Below are positions 20,748 to 32,205 of a stretch of 64,000 nt of DNA, in pieces (within the stretch, counting starts at the first letter, position 1; every line of letters starts with the position of its first letter). The notes beneath the pieces were generated by a model. That model had not been told where the DNA came from and searched no databases. It saw nothing but the letters and a program-made list of their open reading frames with translations. Origin of the DNA: Euborellia annulipes (taxonomy: Eukaryota > Arthropoda > Insecta > Dermaptera > Anisolabididae); the NCBI GenBank assembly GCA_023213315.1, contig JAKCPI010009486.1, positions 1-64,000 on the forward strand, read 5' to 3'. The position numbers and the translations under genes were made by a program.

Positions 20748-21188
20748 TAAAAATCTGGTGTGACTGGTCGCACAGTACACAACTTTCGATACCTTCGGTA
20801 CCTACTACCTTCGGTAATCGAAAGTTTTGTTCTATGATTGTCACACCAGATTTTTTGTGTCGACATATATTTAGTTTCCGACAGTATGGTACATTCGAAT
20901 TTCATGATGTAAAATAGTAAAATATTTATATTTTGTTACCATGGCAACCATTTCTCCTATCTTTCCTATGAAGTACAAGAGTAAAGTGGTCCTCAGAAGA
21001 TTTCAATGGCAAAATGAGAATGTACATTTTAAAGAGCATCTTCACAGACACCCAGAGGCACACACACACAGGAAAACCACTTTTTTGGATTCATGGGACC
21101 TCAAAACGTGTATATCCATCAAAATCTCGACATCGAATTTTTGAATTGAATCCAAAACTTTACATATATAGCTAAGAGAAAGTAAAAA
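20748..21188 (+). repeat. Family A copy 6, internally deleted
   Basis: Left hairpin with a duplicated ACCTTCGGTA loop (20800-20820), perfect X-box 20935-20948, then a jump from AAAGAGCATC directly to CACAGACACC, so the ~190-bp centre is missing. Right terminus GCTAAGAGAAAG at ~21183. Confidence 0.85.
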
Positions 21189-21590
21189 GTTATAAATTAC
21201 TGACGTTCATCATCCCAGAGAGAGTAGGGGAGAGGTTCTATAAAATATCCCCTAAGATTGACTATTCTTATAGTGGTGAAAATCCAGAACTCGACCTTAA
21301 ATTTTTTAAACTATCTCTTAAAACTGATTTCTTTGAATTTGCAAGAGGCCTGACTTTATTCAGATACTGCCCAGTGGTTTTGATAATGGCAGTCAGAGAT
21401 GCCGAAAAAAACCCCCCTTTTAAAAGAAAATAACAAAGATTAAGAATTAAACTCATAAATATTTTGAAATCTGTCTGACTAGCAATAAGAAAAATAAGCA
21501 CAGGATCTGAATAGCCTCTTATGACGAAAAAAACGTTATATAAAATTAAATGTAAAAAATAAAATATAGGCTACTAACAATCTTAACAAA

Positions 21591-21623
<33 letters not shown>

Positions 21624-21660
21624 CTTAGAATTTCTAAACAGGCGAAGTCACATATAATTT
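21189..21660. other. AT-rich gap with A-run
   Basis: A run of ~26 A at 21598-21623. No gene supported. Confidence 0.45.
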
Positions 21661-21682
21661 CATATTTTTTTTTCTTTTCCAG

Positions 21683-21743
21683 ATTACCTCGCCGCTTTCT
21701 TCTTTTGGTTGTATTCAGCTTTAAAATCTCACTTCAGTGTTAT
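21683..21743 (+). other. Candidate 61-nt exon
   Basis: A strong 3' splice site (TTTTTTTTTCTTTTCCAG) precedes, and TTAT|GTAAGTAA, a near-ideal donor, follows. GC is clearly above its flanks. Two of three frames are open. One reads YLAAFFFWLYSALKSHFSV, a hydrophobic stretch. It could be a small exon of a gene spanning the window, or chance. Confidence 0.3.
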
Positions 21744-22200
21744 GTAAGTAATTCAACTGAAAATTTATGAGTGGAAAAAAAAGGGGGTATTTATTAGAGA
21801 TTTTTTTTTTCCTTTGCATTTGATCCATATTTTTGACGTTAGTTTTTTACCCCTTTTAACTCTTCTGTACGCTATAGCCATCTATCTGCTACTATTGAAA
21901 GTACTTTTATTTCATTCTCCCCTTTTATTATCTAGATCTCATTTATTTAATTTCTATCCCTCTGAAGCTATACAATAAAAGGCCCACTATCCACTTTCAC
22001 TACGAATAGCTTAATATATATAGTCCATTTTCGGTACAAATTTTTGAAACTCTATTTAAATTGATTTTTGTTTATAAAAAAATTCTACATATGATTTAAA
22101 AAATTTCATAATTTAAGAAATAAAAATAAAAGTATATTTAAGCTTTTGCTATGATATGAACCATTTTTATAGCGAGTATAGACGAATTATTTGATTATGG
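21744..22200. other. AT-rich gap
   Basis: AT-rich unique sequence; nothing recognised. Confidence 0.4.
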
Positions 22201-22202
22201 CA

Positions 22203-22312
22203 CCCACGGCTGGGGTGTCGGCAATTTTGCCGCAAAATCATCCATAAAATCCAGTATTTTAACTACAAAACTATAAAACCCTCTAATTTTTTCCGAGTAG
22301 GTGTCGGCTTCA
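22203..22312 (+). repeat. Dispersed repeat shared with 42.43 kb
   Basis: GGCTGGGGTGTCGGCAATTTTG, then AAAATCAT, AGTATTTTAACT and AAACTATAAAACC occur in the same order at 42434-42520. Class unknown. Confidence 0.6.
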
Positions 22313-22417
22313 CGGCGATTACCCTACAAATGAAATTTAAAATATTTTTTAATTGGGACCCAAACCTATTTCCAAAAGAAATCCTTCATTGGCTATGAAA
22401 TTAGAATATAAAAAGTA

Positions 22418-22456
22418 CTTTCTCTTATATATTTCAATATAGGGTGAGAAAGTAAA
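22418..22456. repeat. Solo family A terminal hairpin
   Basis: TACTTTCTCTTATATATTTC and ATAGGGTGAGAAAGTAAA form the right-end stem without a family A body. Confidence 0.6.
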
Positions 22457-23135
22457 CATTTTTGGATTTGGTTTTTTTTTAGAAAAAAAATTTTACCTTA
22501 TTTTGAAAAGTCTCTATATACCAGAGCGGGCCAGTTTTTTTATTAATTTTTATACCTTGTCACTTGTACAATTTTTTTTTTGCCATTAAGAATTAAATCC
22601 CCATTATATGTCAATAAACAGAACAATGTGGAAGCTCATTTTTCTTTATTTTTTTTTTTTTTTCTAGAGAGGGAGTATATTATCTAGGGTCTATAATCGA
22701 ATAGTAAGTCATTTTCGAGGCAAACTTGTTTATAAATCATTAAATGTTTCATCAAACACCATTATTATATCATCATCAAACAACAATTAAAATTGATAAA
22801 ATAATCTCACCAGGTGTAATTCTATTTTGATTGATTTTCATTTCTTTAATTATGTCCATATATGTTCTTATGGCTTTATAAATTATACTTATTAAATTTG
22901 TTTCATCGGTATAATAATTAAAGAAATATTATAATGAATAAGGACGATACTCTGTCGGTTTCATAGCTAGAACCGTCAAAAGATTTTTTTGTTCTTTGGA
23001 GTAATTAATCGAAAAATCCATTTCTAAAAAAAAAGAGATCATTTTCCATTACTTATGATATAACATTAAACAAATAAAAGAGAATCTAGAGATATTTATT
23101 CTTGGACACTTTTTTTATCTTAGAATAAACCATCT
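22457..23135. other. AT-rich gap
   Basis: AT-rich with A- and T-runs. No gene or repeat recognised. Confidence 0.45.
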
Positions 23136-23139
23136 ATAT

Positions 23140-23440
23140 TTGTGAGAGTGTGTTTGTACATGTTCGTGTGTGGAAAGGGAAGGATTATAGTCCTGAGGGC
23201 ATCTCGGCTGCATTAAGGGTTAGTCAGCTCACGCCATGACGCAGGGAGGCTGAGTTTATTCACACGTGTCCGCATATCCTCATGTCCTGGTTGTCATCAG
23301 CCACCCTCTCTCTCCCCCCTCCCCACTGCTAGATGGGGACGGACCATGGTCAACTATTTTAGGAGTATGACTAAGAGCCAGCCAACTGAAAATCATCCCC
23401 AATACCCTCTTCAAATTTGTTTACAAAATTTACAAAATGG
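23140..23440. promoter_or_regulatory. Candidate regulatory island 8
   Basis: Unique GC-rich block with GGAAGGATTATAGTCC, TCAGCTCACGCCATGACGC, TTTATTCACACGTGTCCGC (E-box CACGTG) and GGTTGTCATCAGCC, then a C-tract. Confidence 0.4.
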
Positions 23441-23589
23441 ATTTCTTATATTATTATTGTTATTGAATCAATAACTATATGGTGATAGCACAATATTTAT
23501 ATACCAGAAGAAAGGCGAAGGGTGAATTTAACTGTTAGAGATGAATAAGCAGGGGAATGTGTCAAAATTTTTGTTGGAATAAAAAAACA

Positions 23590-24295
23590 AAAAATTTGGT
23601 TTAATTAACGCACAGCATACTTTTGTGTCGAGAAATATTTAGTTGTCCAGAGCACCTTAGTTCCAAACTTGACCACCTGCGTTTTAAATGTTGACTGCTT
23701 GATATATACTATGGCTATTTATCAAAATTTTAATCCCATATTTGGATATTTTATACACAACAGAGAATCCTAAATATATACAAAATTTCATAAGAATTGG
23801 GAAACATTTTTTAAAATCTGTAAAAAGTTCCCAAAATTAACATGCAAATTCTCATAGGGATTTAACATTGGCTCTATGGAAGTAAGAGTTAAAAAAAGAA
23901 TTTGAAAAATCTGAAATACTACATCACTAAAATATACTTCAAACAATTTTCACGAAAGGGATTACTGATATACTTTTTAAAGATCATCTAAAAAATAGTT
24001 GATTTATGAAATTTAATCAAAATCCTTAGAGCCAATTGTGAGAAAATCAAAAAAAAAAAAAAAAATAACAACTGAAAAAGTACTTAAGTAAAGTACTAGT
24101 ACTTTTTGGCCGATTCCCTTCAAAATATTGTATTATTTTAACTGTCCGGTAGTGTTCCTAACTTAAATATAAAAATATAAAAAACCTCGTAGCTCATCTC
24201 TTTTTTGCTTAAAATTGTCCACTCAGACAGAACAAATTGCGGGACCCACTTTTTTGGACTCAGGAGACCTCAAAACATGTATATCCACGTATTAA
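23590..24295 (+). repeat. Family A2 copy (copy 8), diverged
   Basis: Belongs to a subfamily also at 29.7, 41.3 and 46.7 kb. It has CAGAGCACCTTAGTTCC and AACATGCAAATTCTCATAGGG in place of the X-box segment, and TTGCGGGACCCACTTTTTTGG in place of TCGCGAAAACCACTTTTTTGG. The core TAAAGTACTAGTACTTTTTGG is kept. Ends are worn. Confidence 0.8.
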
Positions 24296-24587
24296 AACAA
24301 AAATAATTGAAAATATTAAATAAATTATAAGAATTTGTCTTCTTGATATACGATTGTATACGATATTACTGCTATATCCCAAGTCAATACTTGATTTGAA
24401 TGTGTAGTTATTGGTTAAGAATCGCACCGTAACTTGCTATAACAAATACAATCAAATATTTTTGTATTAAGAATAACTAAAATATTATCTAAATGTTTAT
24501 CAACCTAGTACAGACTTTTTTTGAAGTCTTTTTGTAGGCTGTAGACTTAACGATCTTCATTATTTAAAAACTTAATAATATTTATTG

Positions 24588-24690
24588 GATTGCCTGGGAT
24601 CCGAACCCGCGCCTTGTGACTTTAAGATTATCAATATTGACATTTGCCAACACCTCTAGCCACCGGTTGAATAGAATAGAATAGAATTTT
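24588..24690 (-). repeat. SINE fragment and TAGAA microsatellite
   Basis: TTGCCTGGGATCCGAACCCGC is the B-box region of the main SINE in reverse. It is followed by (TAGAA)n-like GAATAGAATAGAATAGAATT. Confidence 0.55.
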
Positions 24691-24878
24691 ATTTAAAGTA
24701 ACTTATTGGCTGAAGGGTGCGAACTTTAAAAGTCACTGCAATACATTAAACAGACTGTAATCATTTGTAATTATAAATCAATATCAGAGCTTGATTTTTA
24801 TATAAGATTATTTAAAATAAATATATTGAATAATATAAAATTTTTTGCTCTTTACCACTTTGTCAGTTCTGCTAGTTA

Positions 24879-25100
24879 CAGTGAGCGCCACAATTAAGTC
24901 CCCACTTAATAGCTTTAGCCTTAAGTATATGGTATAGTATATGATGTATAGTGAAATAATTTTAATGACTGAAAAGGTAAAACGTAAAATCTGGTACAGT
25001 TGATTTTATTTTACTTTTCCAAATTTAAAATTATTTCACTAATTACCATACTACTTAAGGCTAAAGCTATCATGTGGGAATTTAATTGTCCCGCTCACTG
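24879..25100. mobile_element. Tc1/mariner-type MITE
   Basis: The inverted terminal repeat CAGTGAGCGCCACAATTAAG begins 24879, and its partner AATTGTCCCGCTCACTG ends 25100. TA dinucleotides flank both ends. Subterminal AGCTTTAGCCTTAAGTA and TACTTAAGGCTAAAGCT also pair. No transposase. Confidence 0.85.
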
Positions 25101-25244
25101 TACCACTCTAATTACGTAGTAAGTAAGAAAGTTGTTTAAATTTCCTTATTTATATGAAATTAAAAATTTATTTTTTGTTTTGTATTTTGGTTCTGAATTG
25201 TATTTTTTTTCACTAGGCTTTGTTATTGATATTTCATTTGTGTC
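25101..25244. other. AT-rich gap
   Basis: AT-rich; nothing recognised. Confidence 0.4.
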
Positions 25245-25620
25245 TCGTCATAAGTAATTAAGGAGGAGATGGACACTCTCGTCTTTACACTTGACTGAAC
25301 TCTCCCTCAGAACGAAAACTAGATAGACAGGCAGATGATCCCCCTTCTTTCAATGCCAAGGATTTAAATCGTACTAAATTTGATTTGGCCCTTATAAGTT
25401 GACGTTCCAGTTTGACCAAATGACCCGGAAGGCTTTTGTCCAACCCTTGCTATAATTTAATAATCGTGGCCCGCGATGACCTGTCCGAATGGGTGCAATG
25501 TCGCATGCTAATGGCTTCTCAATGGCCGCTTGGAAATTCAACGGGAGACTTTGTTTATAACCCTCTTTTGCTTTTGTTTCATTGGAATTTAATTACCATT
25601 TAGTTCACATAGTGTAGGTC
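25245..25620. promoter_or_regulatory. Candidate regulatory island 9
   Basis: A long unique block with AAGTAATTAAGGAGG, AGACAGGCAGATGATCC, TTTGACCAAATGACC, TTTAATAATCGTGGCCCGC and GGAATTTAATTACC. There are no sustained frames. Composition drops sharply at both edges. Confidence 0.4.
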
Positions 25621-26024
25621 TATATTAATTGCCATTTTATTTATTATTTTTATACGATTTTTTTTTTGTCAATAAATAAAAGAATGGGGAGATATCACTG
25701 AACTCTCCCTAAACTGATGATTCACGGATTGATTATCTCTGTTTTTGTTTTACAATATAGAAATATTCAAAATTTTAAGAATTTAAGCTTATCTCAATGA
25801 TAACTGGAATTCAAACTTGTTGTTTTAATTGTATAATATTACATAAAGATTTTGACAATTTGGAGAAGGTATTGACTTAAGCATTGCTATTTATTGAAAG
25901 TTGAACAGATAATTCGATTTTACTTATTCCTTAATCATTAGTTTTCAAAATATTTTTAAATTTTTATTATGAGATCACTATAAGATATAGAGAAACTTTT
26001 AATGAAAAATATTTAATCATTCAT
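25621..26024. other. AT-rich gap
   Basis: AT-rich; nothing supported. Confidence 0.45.
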
Positions 26025-26029
26025 CTACT

Positions 26030-26268
26030 AGAGGTTTTTTGAATTTTAATCAAAATCGTTGGAGCGAATTTTGAGAAAATCTAAAAAAAAAAAAAACTGA
26101 AAAAGTACATCAGTAAAGTATTAGCACTCTTTGGTCGATTTTGTTCAAAAGCTTCGCGTCACGTCCCATGGAGGTGCCTAACTTAAATATAAAATTTCAA
26201 CTTATTAGCTTGAGATATTTTGTTCACAGACACATACAGACAGACCATGTCGCGAAAACCACTTAAAT
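26030..26268 (+). repeat. Family A fragment (copy 9), right half
   Basis: Starts within TTTTAATCAAAATCGTTGG, keeps CATCAGTAAAGTATTAGCAC, CACGTCCCATGGAGGTGCC and GACAGACCATGTCGCGAAAA, then stops before the terminal hairpin. Confidence 0.8.
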
Positions 26269-26760
26269 ATCTTAAATAAAAGTAAAAAAAAGAAAAATAT
26301 AAAATTTTTTTTTTTATTTTATTTGGCCACCAGGTTGTTGCCATCAAGCCATTTTACATGTTTACAATAATTATAAACATAACATAAAACAATACATTAA
26401 ATTATTTAAACTATATAAAAAATTGCTTGTTAACCCAAATTTAGTGCAAAAGAAAATTAAGTTGATCGTGTATTGGTGTATGTTTCTTTCAGCAACTAGG
26501 CCTAGACTAAATAATTTTTTATACCGATATTTTAAATGACGTAACGTCGTTAACATTCAGTGAATTCATTTAAATTGTTATGTATTGAATACAAAAATAA
26601 ATTGACTAGTTGACAAAATCTTTCAAATTTAAATGAATATAAAAAATACTTTTTTTTATGTATCATTGTAGCAACAAAAGGGATTGTTTAAAATGTTATC
26701 CGAAATTTTTTCGTTATTTTGAGTAGGCCTATGTCATCAAATATTCTTTAAGGATTAATC
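26269..26760. other. AT-rich gap
   Basis: AT-rich; a 61-codon - frame at 26371-26556 is unremarkable. Confidence 0.45.
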
Positions 26761-26764
26761 TTCA

Positions 26765-26905
26765 TCCAAGACCATTTACCATTTACCCCGACTCGATTTT
26801 TCTAAATTAATTGGTAGCCAATATAATATAGAAAAATTTCAAGGATTAAGCAGACGGGGGGGGGGCTTGTAGCACACGAGGCGAGATCTATACCTCCGTA
26901 CTAAA
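26765..26905 (-). repeat. Degraded SINE
   Basis: AATTAATTGGTAGCCAATA matches in reverse the body of the SINE at 3.64 kb (AATTGGCTACCAATAAATT). A ten-G run at 26861 interrupts the head, where GTAGCACACGAGGCGAG remains. Confidence 0.55.
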
Positions 26906-27165
26906 TAAATATTTAAAATATAAAAAAAATCTATATATAAGAATCATTTTGGATAGTCCTGAAAATTCTGTATCTGTATTACTAATATCAATTTTTATCC
27001 AGGTCTAATTATTATTTGGGAATATATTCGTCTGACAGTCAATGCTTATTAGTCGTATTTGTCTAGTTTAATGATAAAAAAAAATCTCTAAAAAGAAGAC
27101 AAATTATGAAAGTGGAGTGTATGGGTTAATATTTTTAAAATTAAAAGATATTTATTTAGTCATTA
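26906..27165. other. AT-rich gap
   Basis: AT-rich; nothing supported. Confidence 0.4.
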
Positions 27166-27169
27166 ATAA

Positions 27170-27755
27170 AACGGTTATCAAATTGGACAGCCATTTCTCT
27201 CCCCTTAAATCCCTTCTTTATTGCCCCCAGGCCCTCTGCCCTAAATACCCAAAGTCATACCTTTGATTAACATACGTTATTGATTTTTTTTTCTTTTTGA
27301 AATTAAAGATATAATTTAATAAATATTTCAATTAAAATGTTGCTTTTAATTTGTTTTAATAATTGAGGGGAATTTTTGGGCGGAAGTTTGACCAACTCAA
27401 GTGAAATTAGGAATTAGGGTTAATTGTGTCTTTAGGGTTAGAGAGACCCTTTTCCCTTAAGTAATTGGCGAGCGGTCGCTGCGGGGAACCCGAACCTTCC
27501 AGCCAGGAGACTGGGGGTGTAGGGGAGGAGGGGGGGAGGTTGTTGCCTGGTTGAACCCCCATTTTGGGGATCTTTTGACAGACGTGCTTGACAATATCAA
27601 CAGGGCCCCTGAAGGCGTAGCGTATATACGGTGCATGTGTGTGCATTTGTGCATGCTTTGCACAGAAGATGCACGTGGCTTCATTTTCTACAAGCAAAAT
27701 CAAAAACAAATATTGTGTATGTAGATGATCATGATGATGTTGATGATGATGACGA
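27170..27755. promoter_or_regulatory. Candidate regulatory island 10
   Basis: Two GC-richer stretches (27170-27280, 27365-27710) around a short AT gap. Words include ACCTTTGATTAACATACG (TCF-like), AAGTAATTGGCG, CTTTTGACAGACGTGC and ACGGTGCATGTGTGTGCA, followed by (GAT)n at 27727-27752. Two overlapping - strand frames (27407-27709) share the block, but neither has a recognisable motif. Confidence 0.35.
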
Positions 27756-28114
27756 GAGTTTCCAGTTCACTTGACTGAATACCATTTTCAAATACATGAT
27801 TAAGCAATTATATAAATGTCATTTTCTCTCTTATTACAAAATGTAAAATGACAATTCTAGATGGCTCCATGATCATTACATTAAAATTCGATTATATGAG
27901 CAGATACATTAAAGAAAATTAGATGACAATATTCATCAAATACAAATACATTCTCAATTTAACTCATATTGTTAAAAAAAAATTTGCAAATTTCTTAAAC
28001 TTTTATTATAATGGAATTTAAATGAAACTAACCGCGCCACCCCCCACCGAGGGGCTTCACTCCTAGAGCTCGGACACGTCTTCAGTGGACCCTTGCCTTT
28101 CTTATTCATTTGTT
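27756..28114. other. AT-rich gap
   Basis: AT-rich, with a small GC patch near 28030-28095 containing CCGAGGGGCTTCACTCC. Nothing firm. Confidence 0.4.
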
Positions 28115-28115
28115 A

Positions 28116-28251
28116 ATACTTTCTCTTATCTTGGTATATATACCCCCGATATACACATTTTGAGGTCCCCTGAATCCAAAAAAAGTGGTTTTTGCAACAT
28201 GGTCGGTCTGTCTGTCTGCCTGGGTTCAATTTAAAGCACGAAGGAATTGAG
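28116..28251 (-). repeat. Family A terminal fragment (copy 10)
   Basis: TACTTTCTCTTATCTTGG, TTGAGGTCCCCTGAATCC and CAACATGGTCGGTCTGTCTG in reverse order; truncated after GAAGGAATTGAG. Confidence 0.8.
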
Positions 28252-29250
28252 TAACTTTACTGTATATCACACATTACAGAACTAAATTTATACTAAATAT
28301 AGATCTTTATGAAAATTAAATTAAAAAAAGAAATTTTAATCTCTAATTTATTAACTTTCATTGGAGATATTTAATTAAATATTCTAATTCCTAAGAAGAC
28401 ATAGAACTCAGTACTAACTAATTTTTAAACATTTTTTTTGTCCCGCTTAGAGTACAAAATTTCATTTCGTAATTCCAACGGAAAGTAAGGATCTTAAATT
28501 AATAAAAATACACAATTTCAACAAATAAATCATTGAATATAAAAAAAAAATCAAAAAAACATTTTACAAATCCATTTTTAATGGATGCATATGAACATCT
28601 TTAAGCCACATATTTCTTCTCTTATTCTTTATTTCGGTCTCTACTAAATAAATTACTATTTTAAGAAAAGCTCTTTTTAAAGCTTTGGCATTTTTATTCA
28701 CATTCCATTTTTAAAATATAACCCCCCACCCCTTCTTCCTCCGCTCACCTCTATCCCCCCCCCCCATTTATGACTCTGAATTCAACATCTCAAGATTTAA
28801 ATCTTCACCCTCTTGTATCTAATGGTTTATTCAGTTTATATTTTCTTTTAAGCATATAGCTCATATTTTTGTATTGCATCTCTCTTTTTATTTTTTTTCG
28901 TTGATATTATACTCGTGTATTTATTGATCTAAGAGATTCTTCTTTTTAGGTATAATTTATGAAAAGAATATTAATTTAATCCCTTTATTATTCATCCTCT
29001 AATCGTATGTATATTTTTTTTATAAATAAAAAAAAGCTTTAGGGATATGGGATAAAAAAATTGAATTGCCCAAATGAAAAATGAAAGACTGTTAAAATAT
29101 TAATAATAGATATTCATAAATGGTTCGGGTAAGCTTTAAAGTTGTAAACAACTTATATATGGTATATATTAAATCACAAAGGTAAATAAATGAGATAGCA
29201 ATTAGTTTCCTGTGGATTTATATTCTATTATTTTTAATTTTTCCTTTATA
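28252..29250. other. AT-rich gap
   Basis: AT-rich with short C-runs near 28728 and 28760. No gene, repeat or island recognised. Confidence 0.45.
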
Positions 29251-29254
29251 TTCT

Positions 29255-29545
29255 ACGGCTATGCCGCGCCATTCTCAACTTGGTCCTGGCGGGCGGCGTA
29301 TCGGATGTGTTCAGTAGTTTTCCCTATAAATTTAAAATCCAAAAACTTTTTGCCCTTGCGTCTTTGGCAAGTGTGAAATTTTCAAATTTCCCTCTCTGAC
29401 TTAAATTTTAAATTGCCCGCTCCCGCTCCACTTCCTGTAACTCTAGCCATCCGCTCCACTTCCTGTAACTCTAGCCAATCAGCGTCCTGATCAATACAGA
29501 CGGAAGCTAGCCGCTAGCGCTTTATATATAGTAATGATTTTTAAT
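29255..29545 (+). repeat. Dispersed repeat, related to 36.5 and 59.45 kb
   Basis: Contains TCCACTTCCTGTAACTCTAG and CCAATCAGCG, related to TCCACTTCCTCTGTCTCTGG and CCAATCAGCG at 36.65 kb and the reverse at 59.5 kb. Ends in GCGCTTTATATATAGTAATG. The 26-bp stretch CCGCTCCACTTC...TAGCC is tandemly duplicated. May be the terminus of an old Helitron or LINE; not resolved. Confidence 0.55.
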
Positions 29546-29667
29546 TTTTACTCTTCCACCTTTTATATAAATTAATATATGTCCAGGTATCTCTTCTTTC
29601 TTACATATAGGCTACCCTGAAAAAAAAAGTGAAAATACTTAACATTTTAAAGCCACCAGTATATTTA

Positions 29668-30268
29668 ATAAAAATCTGGTGTGACTAATCGCACAGCACC
29701 CAACTTTCTCTTAACCTTCAGCAAGAGTTGTGTACTGTGCTTGTCGCACCAGGTTTTTTGTCGACCCCATTTTGAATCGAAATTAACATGCAAATCCCCA
29801 TGGGGATTTAACATTGGCTCTATGGAATGAAGAGCCGGAAAATGAATTTGAAAAATCTGAAATACATCAATAAACTTTTCACGAAAATTTTTACTGTTAT
29901 ACTTTTTAAAGGGCGTATAAAAAAATAGTTTATTTATGAATTTTAATCAAAATCGTTAAAGTCAATTTTGTGAAAATCGAAAAAAAAAAAACTGAAAAAG
30001 TATATCAGTAAAGTACAAGTACTTTTTGAACGATTTTGTTCAAAAGCTTATTTTCATGACTTAGGAGAATGTCTAACTTAAATATAAAATTTCAACCTCG
30101 TAGCTCATTTCCTTCATGCTTACACATAGACAGACAGACCAATTTGCGGGACCCATTTTTTTGGACTCAGGAGACTTTAAAACAAATATATATCCATCAA
30201 AATCTCGACATCGAGTTTTTGACATGATCACATATATTTCATATATATAGGGAAAGAGAAAGTAAAAT
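29668..30268 (+). repeat. Family A2 copy (copy 11)
   Basis: Left hairpin TCTGGTGTGAC...TCGCACCAGG, then the A2-specific AACATGCAAATCCCCATGGGG, core AAAGTACAAGTACTTTTTG, TTGCGGGACCCATTTTTTTGG and right terminus AAAGAGAAAG. No X-box: the segment is replaced. Confidence 0.85.
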
Positions 30269-30424
30269 ACAGGCTGAAGGGCAACCACTCAACAGGCATG
30301 CATTACTGGTTCTATATCTAGTGTAACTGCAGGGGAATTTTAAATTTTCTTAATTAATTCATTTTATAACTGTAATTAGATTTGATTTGAAATAAAACAT
30401 TCATAAATGATCTTTTTGAAGTAT

Positions 30425-31075
30425 CCCGGCCCTAACGACTAGTGCGTACAATACCTTTCTTTTCTATGGATCAATCGATAAAAAATAATTTACCCCGCGG
30501 TTTTTATTTCCATTAATTAGTTCCCTATTAATTATTCCTTGTGGCTTGGAACCTTTCATTGACTTGAATGCAATTCCAGTCGATAACTCTGATTAACATG
30601 TACTAATAATAATCTATTGTTCAGATATTAAAGCTAATGGGTTTATTTACATTAATATTGTCAGGATATCCATCAATTATTTCTAAAGCATTACATCCCC
30701 GAAAGGTTGAAAATAAATAGGGTTAATTTTCAGAGGTAGATTCTGTCATAACAGATGTTGAGTTCGCAGCCATTGACACTCAAGTATAAACCGACACCCG
30801 ATTGTCCTTTCGGGGGTGCAGAAAGGGTTGCCAATGCCCTGTGTATTTGTGTTGATAGTTCCCACGGGCCCTCCCTAAAGGGAACCACCCCATTCCTCAG
30901 CCACCCCAAATATTCCCGAATAAATACCCACCAGTGACTTAACATTGGATAATTATTATGATAACAAATAATAATATCGAAAGAATATATGATTGGCGGC
31001 CGTGCTATATGCAGACGGATCAGCCTTTTGCCTTTTCTAAATAGCGTGAAAGTTTCATGCAATTCATAACGATTT
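30425..31075. promoter_or_regulatory. Candidate regulatory island 11, the longest
   Basis: About 650 bp of unique DNA mixing AT-rich homeodomain-like runs (CCATTAATTAGTTCC, CTATTAATTATTCC, ATGATCAATCGATAAAA-like) with GC-rich patches (TTGTCCTTTCGGGGG, TGATTGGCGGCCGTGC). It includes TCAATTATTTC and ACATTGGATAATTATTATG. A 110-codon - strand frame (30730-31062) and a + frame (30755-30937) overlap. Neither has a domain I recognise. Confidence 0.4.
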
Positions 31076-31394
31076 TAGAAATTTGAATGATTTTTATACA
31101 ACTTCTAAAATAAACAATAATAAACTGGGGTGCGCTATAGAAATTCATTTCTCGCATATCAGTTACATATTCTATCTAATATTTTCGACTTATTGTTCCA
31201 GATCCTTATAAATATTCTTCTTAATATGATTGTAAGCAGTTTGAGTAAAATTATATAATATTGTATAATTGTAAAGGACTAACAAGTAAGAGAAGGAAGG
31301 TAGCCATTAAAAAATTAATAGTTAATTAATTTCGTTGACGTTTCGGGAATCCCCCTCGTTCTCAAGGTGATACATTTCCACTGGGAGACAATTG
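31076..31394. other. AT-rich gap with a fold-back core remnant
   Basis: TTCGTTGACGTTTCGGGAATC and CTCGTTCTCAAGGTGATAC at 31330-31370 resemble half of a fold-back core. No partner arm seen. Confidence 0.45.
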
Positions 31395-31675
31395 CGATGC
31401 ATATAAAACAAGGGCAGATACAAGGGGGGGGGGGTAAAGGGGGTAAGTATCTCCCCTGAGATTTGAAAAAAATACTTTTTTCGAAAAAAAAAATATTTTT
31501 TTAATGTAAAATTTTAAAAATTAATACTTAAAAATTTGATTTGTATTTATATTCTGGCAAACAAGTACAGAATGCGCCTTTAAATTACCGAAATTAAGAA
31601 AAAAATGTGTGCTGTGCGACCAGTCACTCCAGATTACCCCCCCCCCCCGAGAAACACCTCTGAATCCGCCACTGA
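31395..31675. mobile_element. G-tract MITE, CAGTGGCGGATTC end
   Basis: The right end read in reverse is TATCAGTGGCGGATTCAGAG followed by a G-run. The left has GGGCAGATACAAG with an eleven-G run. Both G/C runs face inward. A family A left-hairpin scrap (GCTGTGCGACCAGTCACTCC) lies at 31607-31628. Confidence 0.5.
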
Positions 31676-31885
31676 TATAAAAATATTTATTTTACAAATT
31701 GACAGACTAGATTTTTAATATTTAAATGTATAATTTCTAATACTTGGCCTTTTATTATGTGAACAGACACCAGCTCTGACCAAGATTAAATGACGTTGGC
31801 TGGCTGCCTACCATCTCTTACTTCTTTATAATCACTGTTATCGCTCCCGTCTTTTTATATAATATACAATAATAATAATTTTCGA
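31676..31885. other. AT-rich gap
   Basis: Mostly AT-rich. TGACGTTGGCTGGCTGCC near 31790 is a minor GC patch. Confidence 0.4.
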
Positions 31886-32205
31886 TTGCATCAATTCTCG
31901 AAGGTTTACTTTGAAGTTTGCAAGGTGGACGTGCAGATTTTTAAATAATATTAAACAATTATTTTTCAGAAATTTTATTAGCTGACAACTGATTGCAATG
32001 TACAGTTTCGGTCATCTAGTGTGACCATCATCAGACCTAAAATACATATAAAATATACTTTAAAAAACATATTTGACCGAAACTGTACTTTGCAATCAGT
32101 TGTCAGCTAATAAAATTTCTGAAAAATAATTGTTTAATATTATTTAAAAATCTGCACGTCCACCTTGCAAACTTAAAAGTAAATCTTCGAGAATTGATGG
32201 AATTC
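31886..32205. repeat. Long fold-back, ~135-bp arms
   Basis: TTGCATCAATTCTCGAAGG at 31886 pairs with CTTCGAGAATTGATGG ending ~32202. The arms hold TGGACGTGCAGATTTTTAAA and TTGACAACTGATTGCAATG-type words. The core has AGTTTCGGTCATCTAG and GACCGAAACTG. The loop holds ACCATCATCAGACC. Confidence 0.9.

Noticed and set aside
30730..31062. 110-codon - strand frame
   Set aside because: Longest frame in an island, but no domain, overlapped by an open + frame, and no splice or promoter context; left as part of a regulatory island.
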